NCBI RefSeq assembly: GCF_021147775.1 | Contig: NZ_JAGTPK010000011.1 | Span: 62,001 to 126,000 of the forward strand | DNA: 64,000 nucleotides | Reading direction: 5' to 3' | Source of the DNA: Pseudomonas californiensis | GTDB lineage: Bacteria; Pseudomonadota; Gammaproteobacteria; Pseudomonadales; Pseudomonadaceae | Shown: piece by piece, positions 26,679 to 35,767 of the stretch | Layout of the letters: the number at the start of each line of letters is the position of its first letter | How positions within the stretch are numbered: position 1 is the stretch's first letter | The notes under the pieces: model-generated | The model's database searches: none | Told to the model about the DNA's origin: nothing | What the model saw: the letters and a program-made list of their open reading frames with translations, nothing else | Program-made: the position numbers and the translations under genes

Positions 26679-28001
26679 ATGAAGACCTCAGCAAAACTTC
26701 TGCTCGCAAGTTCCGTCCTCAGCACCTGTTTCATGGCCAGTGGCACTGCCTCTGCCGGGACCGTGACTATCGCCACGGTCAACAACAGCGACATGATCCG
26801 CATGCAACGCCTCTCCAAGACCTTCGAAGAAAAGCACCCTGATATAAAACTCAACTGGGTCGTGCTCGAAGAAAACGTTCTGCGCCAGCGTCTCACCACT
26901 GACATCGCTACCAAGGGCGGCCAGTTCGACGTGCTGACCATCGGCATGTACGAAGCCTCACTCTGGGGTGCCAAAGGCTGGCTGCAAGAGATGAAGGACC
27001 TGCCCGCCAACTATCAGTTGGACGACGTGTTCCCTTCCGTGCGTGACGGACTGTCGGTGGATGGCAAACTCTTCGCGCTGCCGTTTTACGCGGAAAGCTC
27101 GATCACCTATTACCGAAAAGACTTGTTCAAGGACGCTGGCCTGACCATGCCGGAGCGCCCGACCTGGACGCAGATCGCCGAGTTCGCCGGCAAGTTGACC
27201 GACAAGTCCAAAGAGCAATACGGCATCTGCCTGCGCGGCAAGGCCGGCTGGGGCGAGAACATGGCGTTGATCACCACCGTCGCCAATGCCTACGGTGCGC
27301 GCTGGTTCGATGAGCAGTGGAAACCTCAGTTCGATCAGCCTGAATGGAAGAACGCGCTGAATTTCTACGTCAATACCATGAAGCAGTCCGGCCCGCCCGG
27401 TGCTTCCAGCAACGGCTTCAATGAAAACCTGGCGCTGTTCAACAGCGGAAAATGTGCAATCTGGGTCGACGCCAGCGTCGCCGGCTCGTTCGTGACCGAC
27501 AAGACCCAAAGCAAGGTTGCCGATAACGTCGGCTTCACCTTCGCACCGCATGAAGTGACGGACAAAGGGTCGGCGTGGCTGTATTCGTGGGCACTGGCGA
27601 TTCCAAACAGCGCCAAGAACACGAAAGATGCCGCCGAGTTCACTCAGTGGGCCACCTCCAAGGAATACGCCGCGCTTGTCGCCGAGAAAGACGGCGTTTC
27701 CAACGTACCGCCTGGCACCCGCGCGTCGACTTACAGCGATGAATACAAAAAAGCAGCACCGTTTGCCAACATCACGCTGGAGTCGCTGAAAGCTGTCACC
27801 CCCAAATCGCCAACACTCAAGCCAGTGCCTTATGTCGGCATCCAGTTGGTGACCATTCCTGAGTTCCAGGCGATTGGCACCAGCGTCGGCCAGCAGTTCT
27901 CTGCTGCACTCATTGGCCAGTCCACGGTCGACAACGCCCTCAAAACGGCGCAGACCGCGACCGAACGTGACATGAAACGAGCGGGCTACCCTAAAAAGTA
28001 A
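26679..28001 (+). CDS. mtlE: mannitol/polyol ABC transporter periplasmic binding protein
   Basis: 440 residues with a signal peptide ending near ASGTASA. It belongs to solute-binding family 1 (maltose-binding type), with IATVNNSDMIRMQRLSKTFE near the mature start and PFYAESSITYYRKDLF, a common ligand-cleft segment. It captures mannitol and other polyols in the periplasm for MtlF/MtlG. It is the first gene of the operon and is followed by a stable stem-loop that may keep its message level above that of the permease genes. The preceding region contains a GGAAGAGG ribosome site. Confidence 0.93.
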   Translation: MKTSAKLLLASSVLSTCFMASGTASAGTVTIATVNNSDMIRMQRLSKTFEEKHPDIKLNWVVLEENVLRQRLTTDIATKGGQFDVLTIGMYEASLWGAKGWLQEMKDLPANYQLDDVFPSVRDGLSVDGKLFALPFYAESSITYYRKDLFKDAGLTMPERPTWTQIAEFAGKLTDKSKEQYGICLRGKAGWGENMALITTVANAYGARWFDEQWKPQFDQPEWKNALNFYVNTMKQSGPPGASSNGFNENLALFNSGKCAIWVDASVAGSFVTDKTQSKVADNVGFTFAPHEVTDKGSAWLYSWALAIPNSAKNTKDAAEFTQWATSKEYAALVAEKDGVSNVPPGTRASTYSDEYKKAAPFANITLESLKAVTPKSPTLKPVPYVGIQLVTIPEFQAIGTSVGQQFSAALIGQSTVDNALKTAQTATERDMKRAGYPKK

Positions 28002-28003
28002 TC

Positions 28004-28044
28004 GCGACGGCACGGGGCACGAGCTGACGCTTGTGCCTCGTCGC
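28004..28044 (+). other. stem-loop in the mtlE-mtlF gap
   Basis: GCGACG and GGCACGAG pair with CTTGTGCC and CGTCGC, with a small bulge and a 6-base loop. There is no T-run. Such structures after the binding-protein gene of ABC operons often stabilise the upstream RNA or reduce transcription into the permease genes. Confidence 0.5.
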
Positions 28045-28087
28045 CCTCAGGCGTAACCCTCAGGTGCAATCCGGTTCGGAGCCCCCT

Positions 28088-29020
28088 ATGAAGACCTCAG
28101 CCACTTCTGATCGCGCGGACGTGTCCGCCGTATCGCCCCAGAACAAACCCGCTCGTTTCAAACCGGGATGGTTTCTGGTCAGCCCTTCGGTGGCGTTGCT
28201 GCTGGTGTGGATGATCGTGCCACTGGGCATGACCATCTACTTCTCGCTGATCCGCTATAACCTGCTGTCGCCCGGCGAGAATGAGTTCGTCGGTCTGGAA
28301 AACTTCGAATACTTCGTGACTGACAGCGGCTTCCTGCCCGGCGCAGGCAATACTCTGCTGTTGGTTGGCAGCGTACTGGCGATCAGCGTGATTCTTGGTG
28401 TTCTGATTTCCGCGCTGCTGGAAGCCAGCGAATTCTTTGGTCGGGGCATCGTACGGGTGCTGCTGATCTCACCGTTTTTCATCATGCCGACAGTCAGCGC
28501 ACTGATCTGGAAAAATCTGATTTTCCATCCGGTCTCCGGCGTGCTCGCTGCTGTATGGAAATTCTTTGGCGCTGAACCCATCGACTGGTTCGCGCACTAT
28601 CCCATGCTGTCGATCATTATCATTGTGTCCTGGCAATGGCTGCCATTCGCCATCCTGATTCTGATGACCGCCATGCAGTCGCTGGACCAGGAGCAGAAAG
28701 AAGCCGCCCGTCTCGATGGCGCAGGCCCCATTGCGATTTTCTGGCATCTGACCCTGCCGCACCTCGCGCGTCCGATCGCGGTGGTGGTGATGATCGAAAC
28801 CATTTTCCTGCTGTCGGTGTTCGCGGAAATCTTCACCACCACCAACGGCGGTCCAGGCTTCGCGTCGACCAACCTGGCGTACCTGATCTACATTCAGGCC
28901 CTGTTGCAGTTCGACGTGGGCATGGCCTCGGCAGGCGGCTTGATTGCCGTCGTCATCGCCAACATCGCGGCGATCATCCTGATCCGGATGATCGGCAAAA
29001 ACCTCACCGACAAGTCATGA
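28088..29020 (+). CDS. mtlF: mannitol ABC transporter permease
   Basis: 310 residues from ATG 28088, which has a GGAG site; the longer upstream frame adds non-conserved sequence. Six membrane helices of the MalF/UgpA type are visible. The cytoplasmic EAA loop, which contacts the ATPase, reads EQKEAARLDGAGPIAIFWHL. It forms the membrane channel with MtlG. The 10-base gap to mtlG shows operon structure. Confidence 0.93.
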   Translation: MKTSATSDRADVSAVSPQNKPARFKPGWFLVSPSVALLLVWMIVPLGMTIYFSLIRYNLLSPGENEFVGLENFEYFVTDSGFLPGAGNTLLLVGSVLAISVILGVLISALLEASEFFGRGIVRVLLISPFFIMPTVSALIWKNLIFHPVSGVLAAVWKFFGAEPIDWFAHYPMLSIIIIVSWQWLPFAILILMTAMQSLDQEQKEAARLDGAGPIAIFWHLTLPHLARPIAVVVMIETIFLLSVFAEIFTTTNGGPGFASTNLAYLIYIQALLQFDVGMASAGGLIAVVIANIAAIILIRMIGKNLTDKS

Positions 29021-29030
29021 GGACCTTGCC

Positions 29031-29864
29031 ATGATGACTCTCAAACAATCACGCCGTGTTCAAAGCCTGCTGCTCGGGACTCTGTCCTGGATCATCGCCG
29101 CGCTGGTGTTCTTCCCGATCTTCTGGATGGTCCTGACCAGCTTCAAGACCGAGATCGACGCGTTCGCCACGCCGCCGCAGCTGTTCTTCACGCCCACGCT
29201 GGAAAACTATCTGCACATCCAGGAGCGCAGCGATTATTTCCACTTCGCCTGGAACTCGGTGCTGATTTCATTCAGCGCCACCCTCCTGAGCATGCTGGTT
29301 GCCATTCCTGCGGCGTACTCGATGGCGTTTTTTGAAACCAAGCGCACCAAAAGCACGCTGTTGTGGATGCTCTCGACCAAAATGTTGCCGCCGGTGGGCG
29401 TGTTGATGCCCATTTACCTGCTGGCCAAGACCTTTGGCTTGCTGGACTCACGACTGGCGCTGATCATCATCTACACATTGATCAACCTGCCGATTGTGGT
29501 CTGGATGATCTACACCTACTTCAAAGACATTCCGGGCGAAATCCTCGAAGCCTCGCGCCTTGACGGGGCCAGCACCCGCCAGGAGATTTTTCGCGTCCTG
29601 ATGCCGATCTGCAAGGGCGGCCTGGCCTCCACCGCGTTGCTTTCACTGATCCTGTGCTGGAACGAAGCTTTCTGGTCGCTGAACCTTACCTCTTCTGCAG
29701 CAGCACCGCTCACTGCCCTGATCGCATCCTACTCAAGCCCCGAGGGTCTGTTCTGGGCCAAGCTGTCGGCGGTGTCGACACTGGCGTGTGCGCCGATCCT
29801 GATTTTCGGCTGGATCAGTCAGAAACAACTGGTTCGTGGCCTGTCGTTCGGCGCCGTCAAATAG
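29031..29864 (+). CDS. mtlG: mannitol ABC transporter permease
   Basis: 277 residues, the MalG/UgpE-type partner of MtlF. Membrane helices start at residue 13. The EAA loop is EILEASRLDGASTRQEIFRV, and the C-terminus QLVRGLSFGAVK is the usual end of this subfamily. It lies between mtlF and mtlK with short gaps. Confidence 0.94.
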   Translation: MMTLKQSRRVQSLLLGTLSWIIAALVFFPIFWMVLTSFKTEIDAFATPPQLFFTPTLENYLHIQERSDYFHFAWNSVLISFSATLLSMLVAIPAAYSMAFFETKRTKSTLLWMLSTKMLPPVGVLMPIYLLAKTFGLLDSRLALIIIYTLINLPIVVWMIYTYFKDIPGEILEASRLDGASTRQEIFRVLMPICKGGLASTALLSLILCWNEAFWSLNLTSSAAAPLTALIASYSSPEGLFWAKLSAVSTLACAPILIFGWISQKQLVRGLSFGAVK

Positions 29865-29894
29865 CCCCGACCCAAGAATAACAAGGAGTCCTTC

Positions 29895-31001
29895 ATGGCT
29901 AACCTCAGCATCAGAAATCTGCAAAAAGGCTTCGACGGCCACCAGATCATCAAAGGTATCGACCTGGACGTGAACGACCGCGAATTCGTGGTCTTCGTCG
30001 GGCCGTCGGGCTGCGGCAAATCCACCCTCCTTCGCCTGATCGCAGGGCTTGAAGAAGTGACCTCCGGCACCATCGAACTCGATGGCCGTGACATCACGCA
30101 AGTCACCCCTGCCAAACGCGATCTGGCCATGGTGTTCCAGACCTACGCGCTGTACCCGCACATGACCGTTGGTAAAAACCTGTCCTTCGCGCTGGACCTG
30201 GCAGGCGGTGACAAGGCCGAGATCAAGAAGAAGGTCGATGAGGCCGCGCGCATTCTGGAACTGGGACCGCTGCTGGAGCGCAAGCCAAAACAATTGTCCG
30301 GTGGTCAGCGTCAACGGGTTGCAATCGGCAGGGCCATCGTGCGCAACCCGAAAATTTTCCTGTTCGACGAACCACTGTCCAACCTCGACGCTGCGTTGCG
30401 CGTGCAGACTCGACTGGAACTGTCACGTCTGCACAAGGAGCTGCAGGCCACGATGATTTACGTGACCCACGATCAGGTTGAAGCCATGACCCTGGCCGAT
30501 AAAGTCGTGGTGCTCAACGGCGGCAAGGTCGAACAGGTTGGCTCACCGCTGGAGCTGTACCACCACCCGGCAAACCTGTTTGTCGCGGGTTTTCTCGGTA
30601 CGCCGAAGATGGGCTTTCTCAAAGGCAGGATCAGCCGGGTCGACAGCGCGGGTTGCGAGGTTGAGCTCGATGCAGGGACGCGGATCAGCCTGCCAGTCAG
30701 CACTGACGGTTTGTCCGTGGGCGCACCTGTCACGCTCGGCATACGCCCGGAGCACCTGAATATTGCCCAGAGCGGCGATTGCCAGATGCAAGTGATCGCC
30801 GACGTCAGCGAACGGCTGGGCAGCGATACCTATTGCCACGTTCGCACTCATTCCGGCGAAGCGCTGACCATGCGTATTCGTGGAGACCTGGCCAGCCAGT
30901 ACGGCGAGACCCTGAATCTGCATTTGGATAGCACGCAGTGCCATCTGTTCGACGCCCAAGGTCTGGTCATTGCCAAAGCCTTGCAGACTGCCGCCGCCTG
31001 A
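29895..31001 (+). CDS. mtlK: mannitol ABC transporter ATP-binding protein
   Basis: 368 residues, MalK/UgpC type. Walker A GPSGCGKST is at 36-44, the signature is LSGGQRQRVAIGRA, and Walker B is FLFDEPLSNLDA, followed by the H-loop YVTHDQVEAM. The C-terminal OB-fold regulatory domain (from about residue 240) is present, with LGIRPEHL. It powers MtlFG. It is followed after 17 bases by mtlD. Confidence 0.95.
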   Translation: MANLSIRNLQKGFDGHQIIKGIDLDVNDREFVVFVGPSGCGKSTLLRLIAGLEEVTSGTIELDGRDITQVTPAKRDLAMVFQTYALYPHMTVGKNLSFALDLAGGDKAEIKKKVDEAARILELGPLLERKPKQLSGGQRQRVAIGRAIVRNPKIFLFDEPLSNLDAALRVQTRLELSRLHKELQATMIYVTHDQVEAMTLADKVVVLNGGKVEQVGSPLELYHHPANLFVAGFLGTPKMGFLKGRISRVDSAGCEVELDAGTRISLPVSTDGLSVGAPVTLGIRPEHLNIAQSGDCQMQVIADVSERLGSDTYCHVRTHSGEALTMRIRGDLASQYGETLNLHLDSTQCHLFDAQGLVIAKALQTAAA

Positions 31002-31018
31002 GCCCTGGAGTACCTGTC

Positions 31019-32500
31019 ATGAAACTGAACAAACAGAACCTGACGCGACTGGACAACTCTGTCGACCTGCCCGCCTATTCACCTGGCGGCATCCGCCAGG
31101 GCATCGCTCATATCGGGGTGGGTGGTTTCCATCGCGCTCATCAGGCGTTTTACACCGATGCACTGATGAACACGGGCGAAGGTCTGGAGTGGGGCATCTG
31201 CGGCGTCGGCCTGCGCCCGGAAGACCGCGGCGTGCGCGACGCGCTGGCAGAACAGGACTATCTCTACACCCTTTATGAGCTGGGCGACACGCCCGACACC
31301 AAGACCCGCATCATTGCCTCGATCAGCGGCATGCTGCTGGCCGAAGATGACGCGCAGGCGCTGATCGAAAAGCTGGCTGATCCCGATATCCGCATCGTCT
31401 CGCTGACGATCACCGAAGGTGGCTATTGCATTGACGACAGCAACGGCCAGTTCATGTCTCACCTGCCGCAGATCAAGCATGACCTCGCTCACCCGAACGA
31501 ACCGAAGACTGTTTTCGGCTTCTTGTGTGCCGCTCTCGATCGCCGCCGCGCCAAGGGCACGCCTGCCTTCACTGTAATGTCCTGCGACAACCTTCCGCAC
31601 AACGGTGCCGTGGCTCGCAAGGCGCTGCTGGCCTTCGCTGTATTGCGCGACGCCAACCTGCATGACTGGATCGCCGCGAACGTCAGCTTTCCCAACGCCA
31701 TGGTTGACCGCATCACGCCGATGACCAGCGCGGCTCACCGCTTGCAACTGGCCGATGACAAGCATGTTGACGACGCCTGGCCGGTGGTCTGCGAACCCTT
31801 CGTGCAATGGGTGCTGGAAGACAAGTTTGTCGCCGGTCGCCCCGCGTGGGAAAAGGTCGGTGTGCAGTTCACTGACGACGTCACGCCCTACGAAGAAATG
31901 AAGATCAAGCTGCTCAACGGCAGCCATCTGGCATTGACCTATCTGGGGTTCCTCAAGGGCTATCGCTTTGTTCACGACACCATGAACGACCCGCTGTTCG
32001 TGCGTTACATTCGTGCCTACATGGACCTGGACGTCACGCCACAACTGGCATCGGTACCGGGCATCGATCTGGAAAGCTACAAAGACACCCTGATCGAGCG
32101 CTTTTCCAATCAGGCGATCGCCGACCAGTTGGAGCGAGTGTGCTCGGACGGCTCGTCGAAATTCCCCAAATTCACTGTTCCGACCATCAATCAATTGATT
32201 CAGGATCACGGCAACCTGCAGCGCGCTTCGCTGGTGGTCGCTGCCTGGGCCTTATACCTCAAAGGCGTTGACGAGAAAGGCACGACCTACAAGATACCCG
32301 ACCCACGCGCCGAGTTCTGCCAGAGCCTGGTGACCGACGATGCACTGATCGCAGAGCGTCTGCTGGCTGTTGAGGAGATCTTCGGCGTGGCCATTCCTCA
32401 ATCCAGTGAGTTCGTGGCCGCCTTTGAGCAAAACCTCAATGACCTGCGTGAGCTGGGCGTGACCAGAACGCTGGAAAAATTGTTGGCCAACGGCCTCTGA
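31019..32500 (+). CDS. mtlD: mannitol 2-dehydrogenase
   Basis: 493 residues from ATG 31019, the exact length of the P. fluorescens enzyme. It oxidises D-mannitol (and arabitol or sorbitol to a lesser degree) to the ketose with NAD. It belongs to the polyol-specific long-chain dehydrogenases, which need no zinc. The catalytic K295, N300 and H303 fall in EMKIKLLNGSH, at the numbering known for the characterised enzyme. The N-terminal Rossmann motif is IGVGGFHRAHQA. In the operon it supplies fructose to the kinase MtlZ. Confidence 0.96.
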   Translation: MKLNKQNLTRLDNSVDLPAYSPGGIRQGIAHIGVGGFHRAHQAFYTDALMNTGEGLEWGICGVGLRPEDRGVRDALAEQDYLYTLYELGDTPDTKTRIIASISGMLLAEDDAQALIEKLADPDIRIVSLTITEGGYCIDDSNGQFMSHLPQIKHDLAHPNEPKTVFGFLCAALDRRRAKGTPAFTVMSCDNLPHNGAVARKALLAFAVLRDANLHDWIAANVSFPNAMVDRITPMTSAAHRLQLADDKHVDDAWPVVCEPFVQWVLEDKFVAGRPAWEKVGVQFTDDVTPYEEMKIKLLNGSHLALTYLGFLKGYRFVHDTMNDPLFVRYIRAYMDLDVTPQLASVPGIDLESYKDTLIERFSNQAIADQLERVCSDGSSKFPKFTVPTINQLIQDHGNLQRASLVVAAWALYLKGVDEKGTTYKIPDPRAEFCQSLVTDDALIAERLLAVEEIFGVAIPQSSEFVAAFEQNLNDLRELGVTRTLEKLLANGL

Positions 32501-32509
32501 GGAACTGCA

Positions 32510-33991
32510 ATGTTTCTAGGAATCGATTGCGGCACTCAGGGCACCAAAGTGCTGGTACTGAATGCTGAAACAGGAAAAGTGCTGGGCGAAGGCTCGGCAC
32601 CGCATACCTTGATCAGCGACCACGACGGCCGTCGCGAGCAGGACGTGCAGCAGTGGCTGGACGCACTGCAGGTGGCCACACGTATTGCGCTGCAAAGCTC
32701 AGGCGTCGACGGCAACGAGGTTCTGGGCATTGGTGTTTCAGGCCAGCAACACGGCCTGGTAATGCTGGATAACGAGGGTCAGGTGCTACGCCCTGCCAAA
32801 TTATGGTGTGACACTCAGACCGCTCCGGAAAACCAGCGTCTGCTCGACCACCTGGGCGGCGAGCAGGGTTCGCTGGAGCGCCTTGGCCTGGTGATCGCTC
32901 CCGGCTACACCGTGTCCAAGTTGCTTTGGAGCAAAGAGCAGCACCCTGATCTTTTCGAGCGCATCGACAAGATCCTGCTGCCGCATGACTATCTGAATTA
33001 CTGGCTGACCGGGCGCTGCTGCACCGAATTCGGCGACGCGTCGGGCACCGGCTATTTCAACATCCGCACCCGCGAATGGGACCTGGCCCTGCTGGCGCAC
33101 ATCGACCCCAGTGGCCGGTTGGAAAAAGCCCTGCCGACGCTGCTTGAGGCGAGACAGCCAGTGGGCACACTGCGCCCTGATATCGCCACTCTGCTGGGGC
33201 TCAACCCTGACGCGGTGGTATCCAGTGGCGGCGGCGACAACATGATGGGCGCCATCGGCACGGGCAACATCCAGCCTGGGCTGATCACCATGAGTCTGGG
33301 CTCTTCGGGTACGGTGTATGCGTACGCCGATCAGCCACAGGTCAGCGAGCACGAATCGGTCGCGACCTTCTGCTCATCGTCCGACGGCTGGCTACCGCTG
33401 ATTTGCACCATGAACCTGACCAACGCCACCACCGCCATTCGCGAGCTGTTTGCGCAGGATATCCCAGGGTTCAACAACGCGGTCGCCAGCGCACCCATTG
33501 GTGCGGAAGGCGTGCGGATGCTGCCGTTCCTCAACGGCGAGCGCGTACCCGCCCTGCCCGACGCGACGGGCAGCATCATCGGGCTGGACAGCACCAACCT
33601 GACCCAGGCCAATCTGTGCCGGGCTGTGGTCGAAGGCACCACTTTCGGCCTGCGTTACGGGCTGGACCTGCTGCGCGCCAGTGGAATCAAAAGCGAACGT
33701 ATCCGGCTGATCGGCGGCGGCTCCAAGAGCGGAGTGTGGCGTCAGATTGTGGCTGACATCATGAACACCCCAGTGATTTGTACCCAGTACGCCGAAGCTG
33801 CGGCCCTCGGTGCAGCCATTCAGGCCGCGTGGTGCTGGTCCGGCGAAAAAGGTGGGGTTCAGGATCTGGCCCAGCTTTGCGAGCGATGCGTGAGCCTCGA
33901 TCCGGCCAGCGAAACCCAACCAGTCGCGCAGAACGTAACGGCCTACGAAAAGGTCTATCAGCACTATCAGGCGCAATTGCACGCAATCTGA
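32510..33991 (+). CDS. mtlY: xylulokinase (FGGY family)
   Basis: 493 residues with FGGY carbohydrate-kinase domains: N-terminal LGIDCGTQGTKVLVL, middle GVSGQQHGLVML and C-terminal IRLIGGGSKSGVWRQIVAD. It is annotated as xylulokinase by family and by its place in polyol operons: MtlD turns arabitol into xylulose, which this kinase would phosphorylate for the pentose phosphate pathway. It is also known as xylB elsewhere. It lies 9 bases after mtlD. Confidence 0.92.
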   Translation: MFLGIDCGTQGTKVLVLNAETGKVLGEGSAPHTLISDHDGRREQDVQQWLDALQVATRIALQSSGVDGNEVLGIGVSGQQHGLVMLDNEGQVLRPAKLWCDTQTAPENQRLLDHLGGEQGSLERLGLVIAPGYTVSKLLWSKEQHPDLFERIDKILLPHDYLNYWLTGRCCTEFGDASGTGYFNIRTREWDLALLAHIDPSGRLEKALPTLLEARQPVGTLRPDIATLLGLNPDAVVSSGGGDNMMGAIGTGNIQPGLITMSLGSSGTVYAYADQPQVSEHESVATFCSSSDGWLPLICTMNLTNATTAIRELFAQDIPGFNNAVASAPIGAEGVRMLPFLNGERVPALPDATGSIIGLDSTNLTQANLCRAVVEGTTFGLRYGLDLLRASGIKSERIRLIGGGSKSGVWRQIVADIMNTPVICTQYAEAAALGAAIQAAWCWSGEKGGVQDLAQLCERCVSLDPASETQPVAQNVTAYEKVYQHYQAQLHAI

Positions 33992-34016
33992 CCTCACGTG
34001 TTTTCATGGAGCTTTT

Positions 34017-34955
34017 ATGTTTCTGGTTTGCGGCGAAGCCCTCTTCGACATTTTCACCCGCGCGGACAACGGCGGCTCTCTCAACAAACTCGGGTTTGAT
34101 GCCATTGCTGGCGGCTCCCCGTTCAACGTAGCCATCGGCCTGCGCCGTCTGGGTGTCGAAGCGGCTTTCTTCGCAGGCCTGTCCAACGACTATCTGGGAT
34201 GTCGCCTGCGCGCTGTACTGGAGCAGGAAGCCGTAAACCCCGACTACCTGATCGACTTCGACGCACCCACCACGCTGGCCATGGTGGCAGTGGGCGCAGA
34301 CGGCTCGCCTACCTACAGTTTCAGAGGCGACGGCTGCGCGGACCGCCAATTGCGTCTCGAACATCTGCCAGTCCTCGACGACGGTATCCGTGGCATTCAT
34401 GTCGGCTCGTTTTCACTGGTCGTGCAACCGATTGCCGATACCCTGCTGGCCCTTGTCGCACGGGAGAGCAGTCGCTGCCTTATATCGCTTGACCCGAATG
34501 TACGGTTGAACCCTGCACCGGACATTCAGCGCTGGCGCACCCAGATTGCAGCCTTTGCCGAACACGCACATCTGATCAAGGTCAGCGACGAAGACCTCCA
34601 CCTGCTTTATCCCGACAGTGACCCGCAACAGATCGCACAAGGCTGGCTGAGCAAGCGCACCCATCTCGTGATCGTGACGCGCGGTACCCAAGGGGCGAGT
34701 ATCTTTACTCGGCAGCAGGGCACCTGGTCTGTGCCCGCAAAGAATGTGGTGACGGTCGACACGGTAGGCGCCGGGGATACCTTTCAGGCCGCGTTGCTGA
34801 CGTTTTTAAGTGAGCACAAGCTGGACACGCCCGAAAAGCTGGCGTCGCTGTCGCGGGAAACCCTGGACGAGATGGTTGAATTCGCCGTGTCCGCGGCCGC
34901 GCTGACCTGTACCAGAACGGGACCGGACCTGCCGTACCGACATCAGCTGGGGTAG
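34017..34955 (+). CDS. mtlZ: fructokinase (PfkB family)
   Basis: 312 residues of the ribokinase/PfkB fold. The N-terminal signature is AIAGGSPFNVAIGLRRLG, and the C-terminal signature DTVGAGDTFQAALL contains the catalytic Asp and the anion hole. It phosphorylates the fructose made by MtlD. It is the last gene of the mannitol operon, 25 bases after mtlY, and a stem-loop follows it. Confidence 0.93.
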   Translation: MFLVCGEALFDIFTRADNGGSLNKLGFDAIAGGSPFNVAIGLRRLGVEAAFFAGLSNDYLGCRLRAVLEQEAVNPDYLIDFDAPTTLAMVAVGADGSPTYSFRGDGCADRQLRLEHLPVLDDGIRGIHVGSFSLVVQPIADTLLALVARESSRCLISLDPNVRLNPAPDIQRWRTQIAAFAEHAHLIKVSDEDLHLLYPDSDPQQIAQGWLSKRTHLVIVTRGTQGASIFTRQQGTWSVPAKNVVTVDTVGAGDTFQAALLTFLSEHKLDTPEKLASLSRETLDEMVEFAVSAAALTCTRTGPDLPYRHQLG

Positions 34956-35000
34956 CTGAAAGGGCCGCGAATACTTGCAGGAAGGTGAGCGGGAGATGAT

Positions 35001-35027
35001 GCGTTCCAGTGCAATGCACTGAAACGC
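35001..35027. terminator. stem-loop between mtlZ and the convergent orphan gene
   Basis: GCGTTCCAGTGC / GCACTGAAACGC forms a 12-bp stem with one mismatch and a 3-base loop. There is no T-run, so it may be a weak terminator or an RNA end-protecting structure. It sits between the ends of two convergent genes. Confidence 0.45.
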
Positions 35028-35039
35028 TCATCCAGGCCA

Positions 35040-35585
35040 TCAGGCCAATATTCCAGCCTTGATGCCTCTGATGCGGGTGTTGATATCATCCGCCACATCA
35101 TTCTGCTTGTCCTTGAGCGCATCCTGGACTTTCTGGTCAAGAGCCAGTTGGTCCTGAGGCGTCATGGAGTCGTAGTCCTTCTGACTGACACCGGTCAGCT
35201 TTTCACGGACTTTCTCTTCAGCGGTCTGCTTAAGAATGTCCATGAATTGCTGCATTGATCCAGTGGAGGTCGCGCCGGTAGCGTTGGCGTCAGCCACCGA
35301 ACCGATAACGCCGTTATCACGATCGGCGGTCTTCTCGGACAGCGAGGTATCACCGGCTGCCTTGAGGTTGACCATCATCCTTGCAAACGATTCGTTGTAA
35401 CCCTTGTTGTCCTGTGTACTGTCCTGCGACACAGAGCTGTTGTTTTGCAATGTAACCGGTGCCGCGCCCTGAAGAAGGCCTGCAGCGGCGACCGAGCTGA
35501 ACGCGTCCTGAGACACTTCATCAACGGTCTTGCGCCCCACAGCACGGGAAACCAGCTGTTCGAGCGCACTGTTACCAATAATCAT
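35040..35585 (-). CDS. orphan hydrophilic protein of unknown function, 181 aa
   Basis: I do not recognise this protein. The ATG at 35585 has an ideal AGGAGG site 6 bases upstream. There is no signal peptide and no membrane segment. The N-terminal half is rich in Ser, Gln, Asn and Ala (TLQNNSSVSQDSTQDNKG), the centre is low-complexity (ADANATGATSTGS), and the C-terminal third is a charged helix (about 115-175). This composition resembles secreted export substrates, but Glu9 breaks the usual rule of no acid in the first 12 residues of P. syringae type III effectors, and no hrp box is visible. Instead a sigma-54 promoter lies just upstream. It is flanked by an operon end and a pseudogene. Confidence 0.75.
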   Translation of the reverse strand: MIIGNSALEQLVSRAVGRKTVDEVSQDAFSSVAAAGLLQGAAPVTLQNNSSVSQDSTQDNKGYNESFARMMVNLKAAGDTSLSEKTADRDNGVIGSVADANATGATSTGSMQQFMDILKQTAEEKVREKLTGVSQKDYDSMTPQDQLALDQKVQDALKDKQNDVADDINTRIRGIKAGILA

Positions 35586-35622
35586 CTTCCACCTCCTGAT
35601 GATATGGGTGCACTGGTTTAAT

Positions 35623-35638
35623 AGCAAAAGCAGTGCCA
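35623..35638 (-). promoter_or_regulatory. sigma-54 (RpoN) -24/-12 promoter
   Basis: On the minus strand the sequence TGGCACTGCTTTTGCT matches TGGCAC-N5-TTGCW, with exactly 10 bases between the GG and GC dinucleotides. Transcription would start near 35613, giving a leader of about 28 bases before the ATG at 35585. Confidence 0.8.
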
Positions 35639-35683
35639 GTTCGCTAGAAAACGCTTAAGACGCTGATTCAAAAGACTAAATTC

Positions 35684-35711
35684 TTGACAGCCCGTGTCAA
35701 AACGATGACAC
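35684..35711 (-). promoter_or_regulatory. TGTCA dyad array, candidate enhancer (UAS) for the sigma-54 promoter
   Basis: Two overlapping perfect inverted repeats share a half-site: TTGACA-N5-TGTCAA (35684-35700) and GTGTCA-N6-TGACAC (35694-35711). The centre is about 85 bases upstream of the predicted transcription start, the normal distance for bacterial enhancer-binding proteins. The activator is not known. Confidence 0.6.
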
Positions 35712-35767
35712 AGGCACTGCCGACTGCCGCCTGCGGCAAAACACTGCCGACAACCGGAGGATCGCTG

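Noticed and set aside
35586-35760. hrp box (GGAACC-N15/16-CCAC) for HrpL control of the orphan protein
   Set aside because: Looked for on the proper strand and not found; a sigma-54 promoter is present instead, so a classical effector assignment is not supported.
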